A stretch of 64,000 nt of DNA from Spirosoma linguale DSM 74 (GCA_000024525.1 CP001769.1:372001-436000); one strand, 5' to 3'; shown: positions 18,361-27,556, counted from the first letter of the stretch. Notes: a model not told the origin generated them from the letters alone. Made by a program: numbers and translations.

Positions 18361-18480
18361 TCACTGGTTATTAGTTATTTGTCATTAGTTATTGGTTATA
18401 AACGTCAAGCTGGGAGCTATAAAGCTGACCGACCATTCATTTTATAACCAATAACCAATAACCAATTAATCAGTAACCAG
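18361..18480. repeat. Low-complexity inverted repeat between convergent genes
   Basis: The left side (GGTTATTAGTTATTTGTC, ATTAGTTATTGGTTATAA) is complementary to the right side (TTATAACCAATAACC, AATAACCAATTAATC). The short unit TTATTGG/CCAATAA recurs within each arm. It lies between the convergent PliI-like and beta-barrel genes and may act as a bidirectional terminator. Confidence 0.5.
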
Positions 18481-18483
18481 TAA

Positions 18484-19275
18484 CTAGAATAGTCTAAAAC
18501 CAACTGACACGGTAGCAATGCCTAAAAAGCCGGTAATGTTCGAGTCTTTGTATACACCACCCACGGGGGCGGCATACCGAACATCAACATCCAGGAAGGG
18601 CAGAGGGGTATAACCAACGCCTAGTTCCAGCGCGTAAGTAAAATCCTTTACTTCCAGATTCAGTGCTTCGTATTTGTTAAGCAGATTGGTACTGGCGCTT
18701 GTGGCCGGAATATCCGTTTGGGGGAAGCTCACGTTGGGATTGGCGTTGATCACACCCGCCGTTGTTCGGTCTAGCTGCGCCTTCTGTACGAAAATGAAGT
18801 TCGGTCCGGCGTAGCCGCGTAACTTGCCGCCCATCCATCGCTTCCCGAATAGAACAGGTACGTCTACTGCTTCCAGAATCGACTCCGACGTAGCATTGAG
18901 TGTAGCATTCAGTAAACCCGGCTGAACACTCACGGGCAGCGCATTCGCCAGCGTTGCGTTGGCGTTTACATCGAGCGTAACGTTTGTTTTCTGCTTCAGC
19001 ACAAAGCGATTATAGGTCACTTCTGCCTGAATAAAGAAGTTGTTAAAGTTTTTTCGGGCCCATAATCCGCCCGAATAGCCATAGCCGATTCCATTGTTCT
19101 TATTTTCCAGGTTAGGCACCTGAACGCTGCCTATCGTTTGGGCGGGTACTTTGGTGAAGCCGTGAGTGAATGTACCTCCTCCTTTAACACCAAATTCGAA
19201 CGGCCTGATTTGTGCGAAAGAAGTCGATACGCTAGCCAGCAGCAGGGCGACTATTGAGAGTTGTCTGAGTTGCAT
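18484..19275 (-). CDS. Outer membrane beta-barrel protein (PorT-like fold)
   Basis: A 263-residue protein with a signal peptide (1-21, ending SFAQ) and alternating hydrophobic beta strands separated by Gly- and Asn-rich turns. The start FEFGVKGGGTF and the end ASVSVGFRLF, with a C-terminal Phe, are typical of 8-stranded barrels annotated as outer membrane beta-barrel or PorT family. It is 10 bp downstream of an SGNH-hydrolase lipoprotein gene, so the two form an operon. No ligand can be inferred. Confidence 0.8.
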   Translation of the reverse strand: MQLRQLSIVALLLASVSTSFAQIRPFEFGVKGGGTFTHGFTKVPAQTIGSVQVPNLENKNNGIGYGYSGGLWARKNFNNFFIQAEVTYNRFVLKQKTNVTLDVNANATLANALPVSVQPGLLNATLNATSESILEAVDVPVLFGKRWMGGKLRGYAGPNFIFVQKAQLDRTTAGVINANPNVSFPQTDIPATSASTNLLNKYEALNLEVKDFTYALELGVGYTPLPFLDVDVRYAAPVGGVYKDSNITGFLGIATVSVGFRLF

Positions 19276-19285
19276 GAATACCTAA

Positions 19286-20632
19286 TTATTGTTGCAGCAA
19301 CACACGGCGATAGTTGGCAGGGTTAACCGCCGGAATAGTCGCGCCGTATTTTGCATTGATTCCTTTAATGATTTCATTTGCCATCAACGCATAGCCTGCG
19401 GGTGTGAGGTGAATACCGTCGAGACTGAATACACCCCCCTGGATAAAACTGGATGTATAGGTAACGCCATTCTGGGTGATACCGGTGCCGGACCCTATCT
19501 GGTTCAGGATGGTATTGGGGTCAACGTAGGCGGTCCCTTTGGCATCTGCCTGAGCCTTCATAATGCCATTGTAGGTGGTAATGGCCGCATTCAGTGCGGT
19601 TACTTCACCCGCATCTAAAATGATCTTGTTTGGCAGGGGGTTAGTGATGCTAAGACCATAGGGCCCCACTTTTGTGCCTACCGATGGGCTGCCAATGTTT
19701 GCATAGTCGAGGGCGTTCGATAACATTAGCAAGTCGCCCGTTTGCGTGGCCCGAACACCATTGGCGGTCTGAATGACCAGAGCAGTAAGTGGCGTTGTTG
19801 GCCTTAGCAGCAGATTCAGCTGCGCCAGTACCAGCGATAGCGGCAGCGTTGTAAAATAAGGCGCTGTAGTGATATTGGGAATCCCTATAACAACGCCTTT
19901 ACGACCACCTTCGGTTAGTTTGTTCATGGCGGCCGTGAAGTTTTTGGTAAACAAATCCGTTGGTGTCAAAGGTGTGTCTCCGCCGGTAGTGGCGTAGCCC
20001 AGGGCATCATTGTTGCCCAGCCAGCACGAGAAAAACGTAGCTCCGTTCAGGTTATCGCTCATGTACTGAAAGTAGGTAGTGAGCGGGTTGGCGACCAACC
20101 GTTCGAAATACGCGTTTCCCTGTGGAGAGCCATAATAAGGTGTCAGGATATCGGATACACGAATGCCCGGAACCCCCAGATTCTGATTCGCATCGGTAAA
20201 CTTGGTCAACAGAGGAAGGCCGTCGGATGTAAGGCCACCCCGTGCCGCTCCCGGAGCAACCTGACCGATGGATGAAATCAGACTTGACGGGTCTGTTAGG
20301 GAAGGCACCTTAATTAATTTTAAATAACCCGACCCGGCGGCCTGGGCTTCCGTAAACAGCGGCTGCACGAAACTGCCACCACCGACCAGCGCAAACTGGC
20401 CCGCCAGAATGTTCGGATAAGAGTTGAGCTGGCTGTCCCGATAAAGACCGCCATCGGCGTAGCCAGCCGTAAGGGAGTTTCCTACCGCCACATATTTCGT
20501 AAAGTCAGCACTCCCTTTGGTTGGCGTAGCAGTACTGCCTCCGGTTGGGTCAATATCGTTGTTTGTACAGGCGCCAAGACCGACCAGTACGGTGAGGACC
20601 AGTCCCCACCGAGACCTATTTTTAAATAGCAT
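19286..20632 (-). CDS. SGNH/GDSL-family hydrolase lipoprotein
   Basis: A 448-residue envelope protein. The lipobox region VGLGACTNND gives a lipidated cysteine near residue 22. Block I is a variant GDSL (AVGNSLTAGYADGG), block III shows the GNNDAL motif, and block V is DGIHLTPAGY, so the Ser, Asn, Asp and His of SGNH hydrolases are all present. Family members deacylate or hydrolyse esters; the substrate is unknown. It is the first gene of a two-gene operon with the beta-barrel protein, and is divergent from the BON-LysM gene. Confidence 0.85.
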   Translation of the reverse strand: MLFKNRSRWGLVLTVLVGLGACTNNDIDPTGGSTATPTKGSADFTKYVAVGNSLTAGYADGGLYRDSQLNSYPNILAGQFALVGGGSFVQPLFTEAQAAGSGYLKLIKVPSLTDPSSLISSIGQVAPGAARGGLTSDGLPLLTKFTDANQNLGVPGIRVSDILTPYYGSPQGNAYFERLVANPLTTYFQYMSDNLNGATFFSCWLGNNDALGYATTGGDTPLTPTDLFTKNFTAAMNKLTEGGRKGVVIGIPNITTAPYFTTLPLSLVLAQLNLLLRPTTPLTALVIQTANGVRATQTGDLLMLSNALDYANIGSPSVGTKVGPYGLSITNPLPNKIILDAGEVTALNAAITTYNGIMKAQADAKGTAYVDPNTILNQIGSGTGITQNGVTYTSSFIQGGVFSLDGIHLTPAGYALMANEIIKGINAKYGATIPAVNPANYRRVLLQQ

Positions 20633-20853
20633 TCGTATACGTGTTGTTGATTGTAAAAACGAGTGAAAACGTGTAGGGAAAGAACGTAGAACTAAAGGCT
20701 TTATGCATATACTATAGATTATAATTACCAGTAGCTTTTTGTGTTAAGTATATGTTTTTAAACAAACATTAGACCTTAGCTGTTGTTTGTCAGAAATGCG
20801 TTAGCGTAATTGCTGGCTACAAACACATGTTTCATTAAAACTATACTAAACCA

Positions 20854-21321
20854 ATGGGTCTTTTATCATTTTTTAAGGGTGTAGGCGAAAAAATCTTTCA
20901 TAAGGATCAGGTAGCACCGGCTCCAGCGCAGGCAGAAGCTGTTGAGCCAGTACGTGCTCAGGCACTGCTCGACCACGTTAAGCAGTTGGGACTGGCTTAC
21001 AACACTCTGACAGTTAAGACGAAAGGTGATACAGTTACGATAACTGGCTCGGTAAAATCGCAGGAAGACGCCGAAAAAATCGCGCTGGCCGTTGGTAACG
21101 TAGAAGGCGTATCAGCCGTTGATAACCAGCTTTCTGTCGATCAGCCTACACCAGAAGGTAAGTTTTACACGGTAAAATCCGGCGATTCGCTGTCTAAAAT
21201 AGCGAAAGAAGTCTATGGCGATCCTATGAAATACGGCGTCATCTTTGAAGCAAACAAGCCCATGCTGAAAGACCCCGATCTGATCTATCCCGATCAGGTA
21301 TTGCGGATTCCACAGCTGTAA
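20854..21321 (+). CDS. kbp: BON-LysM protein, Kbp/YgaU-like
   Basis: A 155-residue protein with a BON domain (about 35-100) and a C-terminal LysM domain (about 104-153). It closely follows the E. coli Kbp (YgaU) layout: a MGLLSFFKGVGEKIF start, the VGNVEGVSAVD segment and the ending FEANKPMLKDPDLIYPDQVL. E. coli Kbp is a cytoplasmic potassium-binding protein. The same role is likely here by homology. There is no signal peptide, as in Kbp. It is followed 188 bp later by a DUF937 gene. Confidence 0.9.
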   Translation: MGLLSFFKGVGEKIFHKDQVAPAPAQAEAVEPVRAQALLDHVKQLGLAYNTLTVKTKGDTVTITGSVKSQEDAEKIALAVGNVEGVSAVDNQLSVDQPTPEGKFYTVKSGDSLSKIAKEVYGDPMKYGVIFEANKPMLKDPDLIYPDQVLRIPQL

Positions 21322-21509
21322 TAGTAAGTAGTACGGTATGAGTGGCTGGTGTGGGCGTAGTGCGCTTGCGTCAGCCACTTATTCGTTACTGACCTACCAT
21401 TTACTATTTACCGACTGACCGCTTACCGTCATCCTTACTCACTTCCCGGGTTAAAATAGAACATTCAGTCAGATGGTCGGTTTTATGTATCTCAACTCAA
21501 CGAAATGTC

Positions 21510-22421
21510 ATGGCCGTTCATCTATTAAATTACCTTAAAGAACAGTTTACACCCGGTGTAATCGATAAATTAAGTACTGCCCTTAATGAATCGCCCGCAA
21601 CTACGCTGAAAGCTGTTAACGGCGTTTTGCCGACGTTGCTCGGAGCATTAACCCGGCGGGTGCAGTCAACCGGGGGAGCAAGCTCAATCGTTAGTTTTCT
21701 CGATAAAGGAGACTACGGCCGGACACCCCTGGATATAAGTCAGGTCATTGATACGCCACAGGCAATAACAGAGGCTACCAACGCGGACACCGAATTTCTG
21801 GATTATATTTTTGGCGATAAACTTGTCCGTTCCACCGAGCTGATTGGTGTATACAGCGGCACAAAACCTCAATCGGCCATGACTGTTCTTGGTTTGGCCG
21901 CTTCGGTACTTATGGGCGTTCTGGGGCGTCAGGAACAGGAAAAGGGCCTGACGGCTGAAAACCTAAAAACCCTGATGCTCGGGCAGGCAAGTGAATTCAG
22001 GAAGTCCCTGCCAACGGGTTTGGATGGTATACATAGTTTACTGGAGTTCGACGAACTCGTTACTCCGGCCGGGCCGCAAACCGAAGTTCAGGGAACGGAT
22101 AACTTCAGCGGAACCGTCGTCAACCCCAATATTCCCAAAAGTCCGGATGGCGACCGGCGACATGAGAACGTGCGCTGGCTTCGCTGGGCCATGATTGCCA
22201 TTGCCGTGCTGGTGTTGGCATTGCTTATTCAAAAATGCAGCGAAAATCAGAATGGTACGGATGGTATCAGCACCGATTCTACCGCCCGCGTCGAATCCAA
22301 CGCTGTTGAGGATACATCGGCGGCTACAAAAAGAAGTATTCAGGAAGCTCACGGGCAGGCTAAAGATTCAACGGCTCCTGGTGCACTCGGTATCCGTGAT
22401 TCGTCGGCTATCAAGAAATAA
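21510..22421 (+). CDS. DUF937 domain-containing membrane protein
   Basis: A 303-residue protein. The N-terminal region (about 1-170) carries the DUF937 character: a helical, Leu- and Thr-rich segment with LPTLLGALTRRVQSTGG and the VLGLAASVLMGVLGRQEQEKGL repeat. A single membrane helix follows (about 228-244). The tail is a Ser/Thr/Asp-rich linker likely outside the membrane. DUF937 proteins have no firm function. It neighbours a BON-LysM gene and a small lipoprotein gene, suggesting an envelope role. Confidence 0.8.
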   Translation: MAVHLLNYLKEQFTPGVIDKLSTALNESPATTLKAVNGVLPTLLGALTRRVQSTGGASSIVSFLDKGDYGRTPLDISQVIDTPQAITEATNADTEFLDYIFGDKLVRSTELIGVYSGTKPQSAMTVLGLAASVLMGVLGRQEQEKGLTAENLKTLMLGQASEFRKSLPTGLDGIHSLLEFDELVTPAGPQTEVQGTDNFSGTVVNPNIPKSPDGDRRHENVRWLRWAMIAIAVLVLALLIQKCSENQNGTDGISTDSTARVESNAVEDTSAATKRSIQEAHGQAKDSTAPGALGIRDSSAIKK

Positions 22422-22521
22422 GCTCTGAGAAGGCCTCCGACGAGCAAACGTCAGGAAGCAATCGACTACAGCAACTATCAATTTGATTACCTGGAATACT
22501 TTACGCTAACGTTTGAAAACT

Positions 22522-22809
22522 ATGATTCATACCCGCATGCGACCGCTTCGATCTTTGATATTGGCTGCCTGCCTCGTCGGCTCCAGCCTGACCGTTTGGA
22601 ATTGCTCTGGCAAAAAGAGTGAAAATGCCTCAGAAAACAGCACAGAGGGTACCATGACCGACACCACTGCCGCCAGCGACAGTTCGGTATTTGGTCGGCA
22701 GGGCGACACGACCAATAATGCACTGAATGCCCCTCAACAGGCTCCACCCGATAGCGGAGACCGGGGTGCAGTCGTTCCCGCAGAGGTGAAAGTAACGCCT
22801 AGGAAATAA
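22522..22809 (+). CDS. Small putative lipoprotein
   Basis: A 95-residue protein. The N-terminus has a basic start (HTRMRPLRS), a hydrophobic stretch (LILAACLVGSSLTVW) and a possible lipidated Cys in WNCSGKK, which is a loose lipobox. The remainder is Ser/Thr/Asp/Gly-rich and probably disordered. I use the ATG at 22522; a TTG three codons earlier is also in frame. It lies 100 bp after the DUF937 gene, and its composition resembles that protein's tail. No family is recognised. Confidence 0.6.
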   Translation: MIHTRMRPLRSLILAACLVGSSLTVWNCSGKKSENASENSTEGTMTDTTAASDSSVFGRQGDTTNNALNAPQQAPPDSGDRGAVVPAEVKVTPRK

Positions 22810-22824
22810 AGTAAAATCCGCTTA

Positions 22825-22884
22825 TAGACAGGGCTACAGCACAAAAAGCAAGGTAATGTGCTGCCTAGGCTGTAGCCCTGTCTA
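22825..22884. terminator. Perfect 16-bp-arm inverted repeat
   Basis: TAGACAGGGCTACAGC (22825-22840) pairs exactly with GCTGTAGCCCTGTCTA (22869-22884) around a 28-nt loop. It begins 16 bp after the lipoprotein stop. The bases after the right arm are A-rich on the plus strand, so it is not a classical T-run terminator for the upstream gene. Confidence 0.5.
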
Positions 22885-22977
22885 AAAAAGAGCCCCCATG
22901 TCTGTCTTGTACGCGGTAATGGCCGGTAAGTGACTCTGGATTGATTAACTTGCAGACTCATTTATCGATACATTTTT

Positions 22978-23862
22978 ATGTTTGTTGACGCCATTGAACG
23001 CGTTAATCCGTTTACCCAGCCGATGCACTCCATCGTTCGGCTTTATGGTCATAATGAAATAGTACCGGGTACGGCCACTCTTTTCTTTATCAATGAAGAA
23101 GGATGCGCTATTACCTGCAAGCATGTTGCCGAACTTATCCAACAGAGCGAGCCGATTTACCACAAGTACCGGGAGTTTCAGGGCGCGCGTCGGGAAGCCC
23201 TGCGGGAAAAGAATGCAGCCCACTTGATCAGTCAGTTAGAGAGCAAATTCAAGCTGACGCCTGACACCATCATCCGGGTAAGGAACAACTTTATCAGCTG
23301 CGTTGACCAGTTTCAGAAATTAAGTATAGATCATCATCCTACGCAGGATCTGGCCCTGTTGCGTTTTGAGGGCTACAACCGACTTTTATACCGCTCGCAC
23401 GCCGTTTTTCTGGGCGATAGCAGCCGCGTTAAACCGGGCCGGAGTTTATGCCGGTTGGGCTACCCCTTTCCTGAATTCAACAATTTCCGATACAACCCCG
23501 CCATCGACGACATTGAGTGGACCACAGCGGGGCGTATTACGTCGCCCAGTTTCCCGATTGACGGAATTGTAACCCGGCTTACGGGTGATAATGGCGTCAT
23601 TACAGGCATTGAGTTGAGTACACCCGGCCTGCGGGGGCAGAGTGGGGGGCCTTTGTTCGATACAAACGGACTTATCTATGGTATGCAGTCCGCCACGCGC
23701 CATCTTCATCTTGGCTTCGATATTGAGGATCAGGAGGTACTGGTTAACGGCCGCAGAAGCCGGGTGTCCAACTACCCCTTTCTGAATGTTGGTCAGTGCG
23801 TTCATGTAGACGTTATCAAAGCCTTTTTGCGGGAAAAAAAGGTGAAGTTTTATGAAGCCTAG
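22978..23862 (+). CDS. Trypsin-fold serine protease-like protein, cytoplasmic
   Basis: A 294-residue protein with a chymotrypsin/HtrA-like fold. The likely triad is H49 (ITCKHVAEL), D124 (TQDLALLRF) and S222 (RGQSGGPLF), with the usual GLIYGMQS strand after it. There is no signal peptide and no PDZ domain, which is unusual for an HtrA-type enzyme and suggests a cytoplasmic, possibly effector-type protease. The segment between His and Asp (about 60-110) is a charged helical insertion. Its substrate and partners are unknown; neighbours give no clear lead. Confidence 0.82.
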   Translation: MFVDAIERVNPFTQPMHSIVRLYGHNEIVPGTATLFFINEEGCAITCKHVAELIQQSEPIYHKYREFQGARREALREKNAAHLISQLESKFKLTPDTIIRVRNNFISCVDQFQKLSIDHHPTQDLALLRFEGYNRLLYRSHAVFLGDSSRVKPGRSLCRLGYPFPEFNNFRYNPAIDDIEWTTAGRITSPSFPIDGIVTRLTGDNGVITGIELSTPGLRGQSGGPLFDTNGLIYGMQSATRHLHLGFDIEDQEVLVNGRRSRVSNYPFLNVGQCVHVDVIKAFLREKKVKFYEA

Positions 23863-23942
23863 CCACACAGGGTTGGCTTGGGGATAAACTGAATACATGA
23901 TTTGATAAAACCCGAAGCAGAGAGACTTCGTCGCGTTGGCCG

Positions 23943-23950
23943 TATATTTG
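23943..23950 (+). promoter_or_regulatory. Candidate -7 box for M20 hydrolase gene
   Basis: TATATTTG matches TAnnTTTG and lies 20 bp before the M20 ATG, which would give a leader of about 14 nt. No -33 TTG is seen at the right distance. Confidence 0.35.
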
Positions 23951-23969
23951 GGCGGTCAACGCTTTTTTT

Positions 23970-25052
23970 ATGCTTCAAACCGACATATCAACTCAGAAAG
24001 CAACGCTTTTCAGCGACGCTCGAACCCTGCTCAAACGGCTCATTGCGACTCCATCGTTCAGCCGGGAAGAAGCGAATACGGCGGCTGAAATCGAAGCGTT
24101 TTTCCAGAATAGACAGATTCCCTTTCAGCGACTTAAACATAATATCTGGGCCAGTAATCGGCATTTTAATGCTGCCAAGCCAACGATTCTGCTGAATTCG
24201 CACCATGATACGGTAAAGCCTAACAAATCCTGGACGCTCGATCCGTTTGAGCCGCTGGAACGTGACGAGAAGCTCTTTGGTCTGGGCAGTAATGATGCAG
24301 GTGGGTGTTTGGTTTCTCTGTTGGCTACCTTCGCCTACTTTTATGACCGGCCCGACATGAAGTACAATATCGTGATGGCCGCCACTGCCGAAGAGGAAAT
24401 TTCAGGTCGCGACGGACTGGAACTACTACTGCCCGAACTACCGCCTATCAATTTTGCCGTGGTTGGTGAGCCAACCGAAATGCAACTTGCTATTGCCGAA
24501 AAGGGGCTGCTTGTACTCGATTGTACGGCGAGGGGTATTAGTGGACATGCCGCCCGGGACGAAGGAGATAACGCCATTTACAAAGCCATTCAGGATATAA
24601 ACTGGCTAACAACCTACCAATTTCCTAAGGTTTCGCCCACGTTGGGGCCAATAAAGCTTTCTGTGACGATCATCAATGCGGGCACACAGCACAATGTTGT
24701 ACCTGATACCTGCACATTTACGGTGGATGTACGAGTGACCGAGCAATATACCCTGGAAGAAGTCATTGAGACGATCCAGGCCAATGTACAGGCTGAAGTA
24801 AGGCCGCGCTCAATCCGGCTCAAGCCGTCGTCTATCCCCGATGATCATCCAATCGTACTGGCGGGTCTTGCTTTGGGTCGACATACGTACGGCTCGCCAA
24901 CCACATCGGATCAGGCGGTGTTGAACTGCCCATCCCTTAAATGTGGACCCGGTCACTCAGGGCGGTCGCACTCGGCAGATGAATTCATTTACCTGCGCGA
25001 GATTGATGAAGGTATAAATGGCTACATCAGTATGCTGGAACAGGTAGTCTGA
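23970..25052 (+). CDS. M20 family metallohydrolase, ArgE-like
   Basis: A 360-residue dizinc amidohydrolase. Family motifs are present in order: LLNSHHDTVKP (first zinc His and catalytic Asp), GSNDAGG (bridging Asp), ATAEEEISG (catalytic Glu and zinc Glu), VVGEPTEM, and the C-terminal GRSHSADEF His. The dimerisation insert lies at about 170-280. The closest role is acetylornithine deacetylase or the related succinyl-ornithine/acetyl-lysine deacetylase of arginine or lysine synthesis. No other arg or lys gene is nearby, so the substrate is not fixed. Confidence 0.88.
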   Translation: MLQTDISTQKATLFSDARTLLKRLIATPSFSREEANTAAEIEAFFQNRQIPFQRLKHNIWASNRHFNAAKPTILLNSHHDTVKPNKSWTLDPFEPLERDEKLFGLGSNDAGGCLVSLLATFAYFYDRPDMKYNIVMAATAEEEISGRDGLELLLPELPPINFAVVGEPTEMQLAIAEKGLLVLDCTARGISGHAARDEGDNAIYKAIQDINWLTTYQFPKVSPTLGPIKLSVTIINAGTQHNVVPDTCTFTVDVRVTEQYTLEEVIETIQANVQAEVRPRSIRLKPSSIPDDHPIVLAGLALGRHTYGSPTTSDQAVLNCPSLKCGPGHSGRSHSADEFIYLREIDEGINGYISMLEQVV

Positions 25053-25059
25053 TCTATAA

Positions 25060-25093
25060 AAATGCCGCCGGAAGCTTTCTTCCGACGGCATTT
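25060..25093. terminator. Bidirectional terminator, M20 gene / sigma factor
   Basis: AAATGCCGCCGGAAG (25060-25074) pairs with CTTCCGACGGCATTT (25079-25093) with one mismatch and a 4-nt loop. It sits between convergent genes, 7 bp after the M20 stop. Flanking A- and T-rich bases on both sides fit a two-way intrinsic terminator. Confidence 0.75.
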
Positions 25094-25106
25094 AACTAGT
25101 GTAGGA

Positions 25107-25667
25107 TTAGGCGTAGCACTGGTTGTCCAACAGGCTTTGTATCTTATCCCTTGTTCGTTTAAGGCGCATTTTTACGGCGCTTTCGGATAGTTGGTACCGT
25201 TCGCTGATGGCTTTGACACTTAAACCCTGCTCGTGCTTAAGCCGTAACATGGTTACCTCATGAATGGGTAATTCCTTCATGAGAAGTTCCAGAACATGGA
25301 GTCGAGCGACCTCGGTCTCCTGGTTGTCACTTTCGGGTAATTCGCCGATCAGATCATCCGATAGCGATTCCCGGCTGAACCGTTTGCTGATCCTGATCTG
25401 ATCCAGGCAGTAGTTATGCGCAATGGCATAAATCCAGGTGGCAAACGAGGCCCGGTTCTGAAACGTATGGAGTTTGGTAAATACTTTAAGAAAAATATCC
25501 TGCGTAAAATCTTTGGCGGTTTCGTCGTCATTGATCATCGTCAGACATTTTTGGTGGATTTTACTGGCGTAGTTGCTATAAAGGATTTCGAAGCTCTCCA
25601 GATTACAAATCGAGAGATGGTCAGTTTCTGTAGTTACGGGGCTATTAGGTACTGTTTGTTTTTTCAT
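25107..25667 (-). CDS. ECF-type RNA polymerase sigma factor
   Basis: A 186-residue sigma-70 family protein of the ECF group. Region 2 is visible as FEILYSNYASKIHQKCLTMINDD then AKDFTQDIFLKVF and ATWIYAIAHNYCLDQIR; region 4 as EVTMLRLKHEQGLSVKAISERYQLSESAVKMRLKR, split here by its helices. I start it at the ATG at 25667 (MKKQTV), because the longer in-frame TTG start adds residues not seen in the family. No anti-sigma gene is adjacent, so its control is unclear. It is divergent from the fucosidase gene. Confidence 0.93.
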   Translation of the reverse strand: MKKQTVPNSPVTTETDHLSICNLESFEILYSNYASKIHQKCLTMINDDETAKDFTQDIFLKVFTKLHTFQNRASFATWIYAIAHNYCLDQIRISKRFSRESLSDDLIGELPESDNQETEVARLHVLELLMKELPIHEVTMLRLKHEQGLSVKAISERYQLSESAVKMRLKRTRDKIQSLLDNQCYA

Positions 25668-26191
25668 GAAATAAGGTAAGCATGGAGGGTGTATCAAGTT
25701 TTAACGGTGGCAAGAGGAAGTTAATAAACGAAGGTCTGGTAAAGACCTGAAAATTGGGTAATTGGCAACAAATAGTAAATAGAGTTCAAATGCACGTTAT
25801 TTAGCAGCTAAACTTTGCTAGGAACAAAATGGCAAAGGCAGTCCGTTTATCGACAGGTTTGTTTACGGGGGAACAAGCAGAACGTTGGTACTATATATAG
25901 AGGTACAATACATTTGTCGCAGGTTGTTTGTCATTGTATTTACTGAAAGTGAGAAATGGCACTTCTTGTGTTTTCTAGCTAACCAAGTGAGCAGGTTTAT
26001 TAATTTATTGAGCAGGATGGTGTTGAGTATCGGCAATTTTCTGCCAAGTTTTTTAGCAGACGATGTTGAGTTGTAAGCTATTTGTTGATAAAGTATCTAA
26101 AATCCAGCATAATATAAACTAAAAATTTTTTCACGTACCGCTTATTCTGATAAATAAACATGTTATGCTATCGTATTTTACATTTAATGGT
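25668..26191. other. Intergenic region, sigma factor / fucosidase
   Basis: About 520 bp of AT-rich DNA between divergent genes. A good Bacteroidota-type promoter lies at 25885-25916. A 63-codon plus-strand frame at 25885-26076 starts inside that promoter and has no credible start or domain, so I do not call it. The stretch from about 25922 to 26191 may be a long 5' leader of the fucosidase gene. Confidence 0.5.
25885..25916 (+). promoter_or_regulatory. Candidate Bacteroidota promoter upstream of fucosidase
   Basis: TTG at 25885-25887 and TACATTTG at 25909-25916 form a -33/-7 pair with a 21-bp spacer, close to the Bacteroidota consensus (TTTG, 19-21 bp, TAnnTTTG). Transcription would start near 25922, about 270 nt before the fucosidase ATG. 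Confidence 0.45.
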
Positions 26192-27556
26192 ATGAATCGT
26201 TTTCTATGCACAGTAGTGTGTACTCTATTGTTGCTAAGTTCATTCGTTTGTTACGCACAGGAAAAAAAAGGTGTAGTCCAACCTACACCTCGGCAGCTTG
26301 CCTGGCAACCTCTGGAAACAACGGCTTTTCTGCATTTTACCGTAAATACATTTACGGATAAGGAGTGGGGGGATGGAACCGAAAGCCCGGCAATTTTTAA
26401 TCCGACCAAACTGGATGCCCGGCAATGGATCAAGGCCCTGAAAGAAGCCGGATTCAAAATGGCCATTATCACTGCCAAGCACCATGACGGATTTTGTCTC
26501 TGGCCATCAAAAATGACCAATCATTCCGTTAAGAGCAGCCCTTGGAAAAATGGTAAAGGAGATGTAGTAAAAGAAGTAGCCGATGCCTGCCGCGAATTTG
26601 GTCTGAAATTCGGCGTTTATCTGTCGCCCTGGGATCGGCACGAACCCCGCTATGGCACGGCTGCTTACAATGACTTTTATAAAAGTCAGCTCCGTGAGTT
26701 GCTCACCAATTACGGACCCATATCCGAAGTTTGGTTTGATGGGGCTAAAGGCGAAAATGCTAAAGATATGACCTACGATTTTGCCGGTTACTGGGCGCTG
26801 GTTCGGCAATTACAACCCAATGCGGTTATGTTTTCCGATGCCGGGCCCGACGTTCGCTGGGTGGGTAACGAAGCCGGTAATGCCGGTGAAACATGCTGGT
26901 CTACCATCAATACGGAAGGGCTGGCACCCGGTAAGGCCGATCCAGGATATTTAAACCGGGGTGATGCCACCGGCAGGCAATGGGTACCGGCCGAAACGGA
27001 CGTGTCTATTCGGCCGGGATGGTTTTATCACCCGTCCGAAGATTCGAAAGTACGTTCGGCCCAGAATCTGGTGAACCTGTACTATCAGTCCGCAGGCCGT
27101 AATAGCCTGTTGTTACTGAATGTTCCACCCAATCGGGATGGGTTGCTTTCAGAACCGGACATCGCTAGCCTTCGGGAATTCAGACGTATTCTTGATGAGA
27201 CCTTCAAACAAAATCTGGTTGGCGGGCAGCCGTCTTTAACCGATAAAAAACTGACGACGTTTACCACATTATCGGCTAATCAGCCCCTTGTCATTAGTTT
27301 GGGCGCAGAAAAATCGTTCGACCGAATGGCCATTCAGGAAAACATCGCCAACGGCCAACGTATTGCCAGCGGTCGGGTCGAGTACTGGGACGGCTCGAAC
27401 TGGAAGCCGCTCCAGACATTTACGACTGTAGGCTATAAACGGCTTTTACGCTTTCCGGCTGTTACGTCGTCTAAATTGCGGTTGTTGATTTCTAACGCCA
27501 ATGGGCCGGTACAACTGGCCGAAATCGGGGTATATAAAGCTTCGTCCGGGGAGTAA
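26192..27556 (+). CDS. Alpha-L-fucosidase, GH29, exported
   Basis: A 454-residue glycoside hydrolase that releases L-fucose from glycans. A signal peptide (1-22, ending CYAQ) precedes the GH29 barrel. Family motifs are seen: AFLHFTVNTFTDKEWGDG, the ITAKHHDGFCLWPS stretch (93-106) and the catalytic nucleophile D183 in EVWFDGAKG. The C-terminal 120 residues look like an F5/8-type beta-sandwich. I prefer the ATG at 26192 because the signal peptide then starts at residue 1; an ATG at 26165 is also in frame. It heads a fucose-use cluster. Confidence 0.92.
   Translation: MNRFLCTVVCTLLLLSSFVCYAQEKKGVVQPTPRQLAWQPLETTAFLHFTVNTFTDKEWGDGTESPAIFNPTKLDARQWIKALKEAGFKMAIITAKHHDGFCLWPSKMTNHSVKSSPWKNGKGDVVKEVADACREFGLKFGVYLSPWDRHEPRYGTAAYNDFYKSQLRELLTNYGPISEVWFDGAKGENAKDMTYDFAGYWALVRQLQPNAVMFSDAGPDVRWVGNEAGNAGETCWSTINTEGLAPGKADPGYLNRGDATGRQWVPAETDVSIRPGWFYHPSEDSKVRSAQNLVNLYYQSAGRNSLLLLNVPPNRDGLLSEPDIASLREFRRILDETFKQNLVGGQPSLTDKKLTTFTTLSANQPLVISLGAEKSFDRMAIQENIANGQRIASGRVEYWDGSNWKPLQTFTTVGYKRLLRFPAVTSSKLRLLISNANGPVQLAEIGVYKASSGE

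Noticed and set aside
25885..26076. A 63-codon frame upstream of the fucosidase
   Set aside because: Starts with TTG inside a promoter match, AT-rich, no domain, poor codon use.
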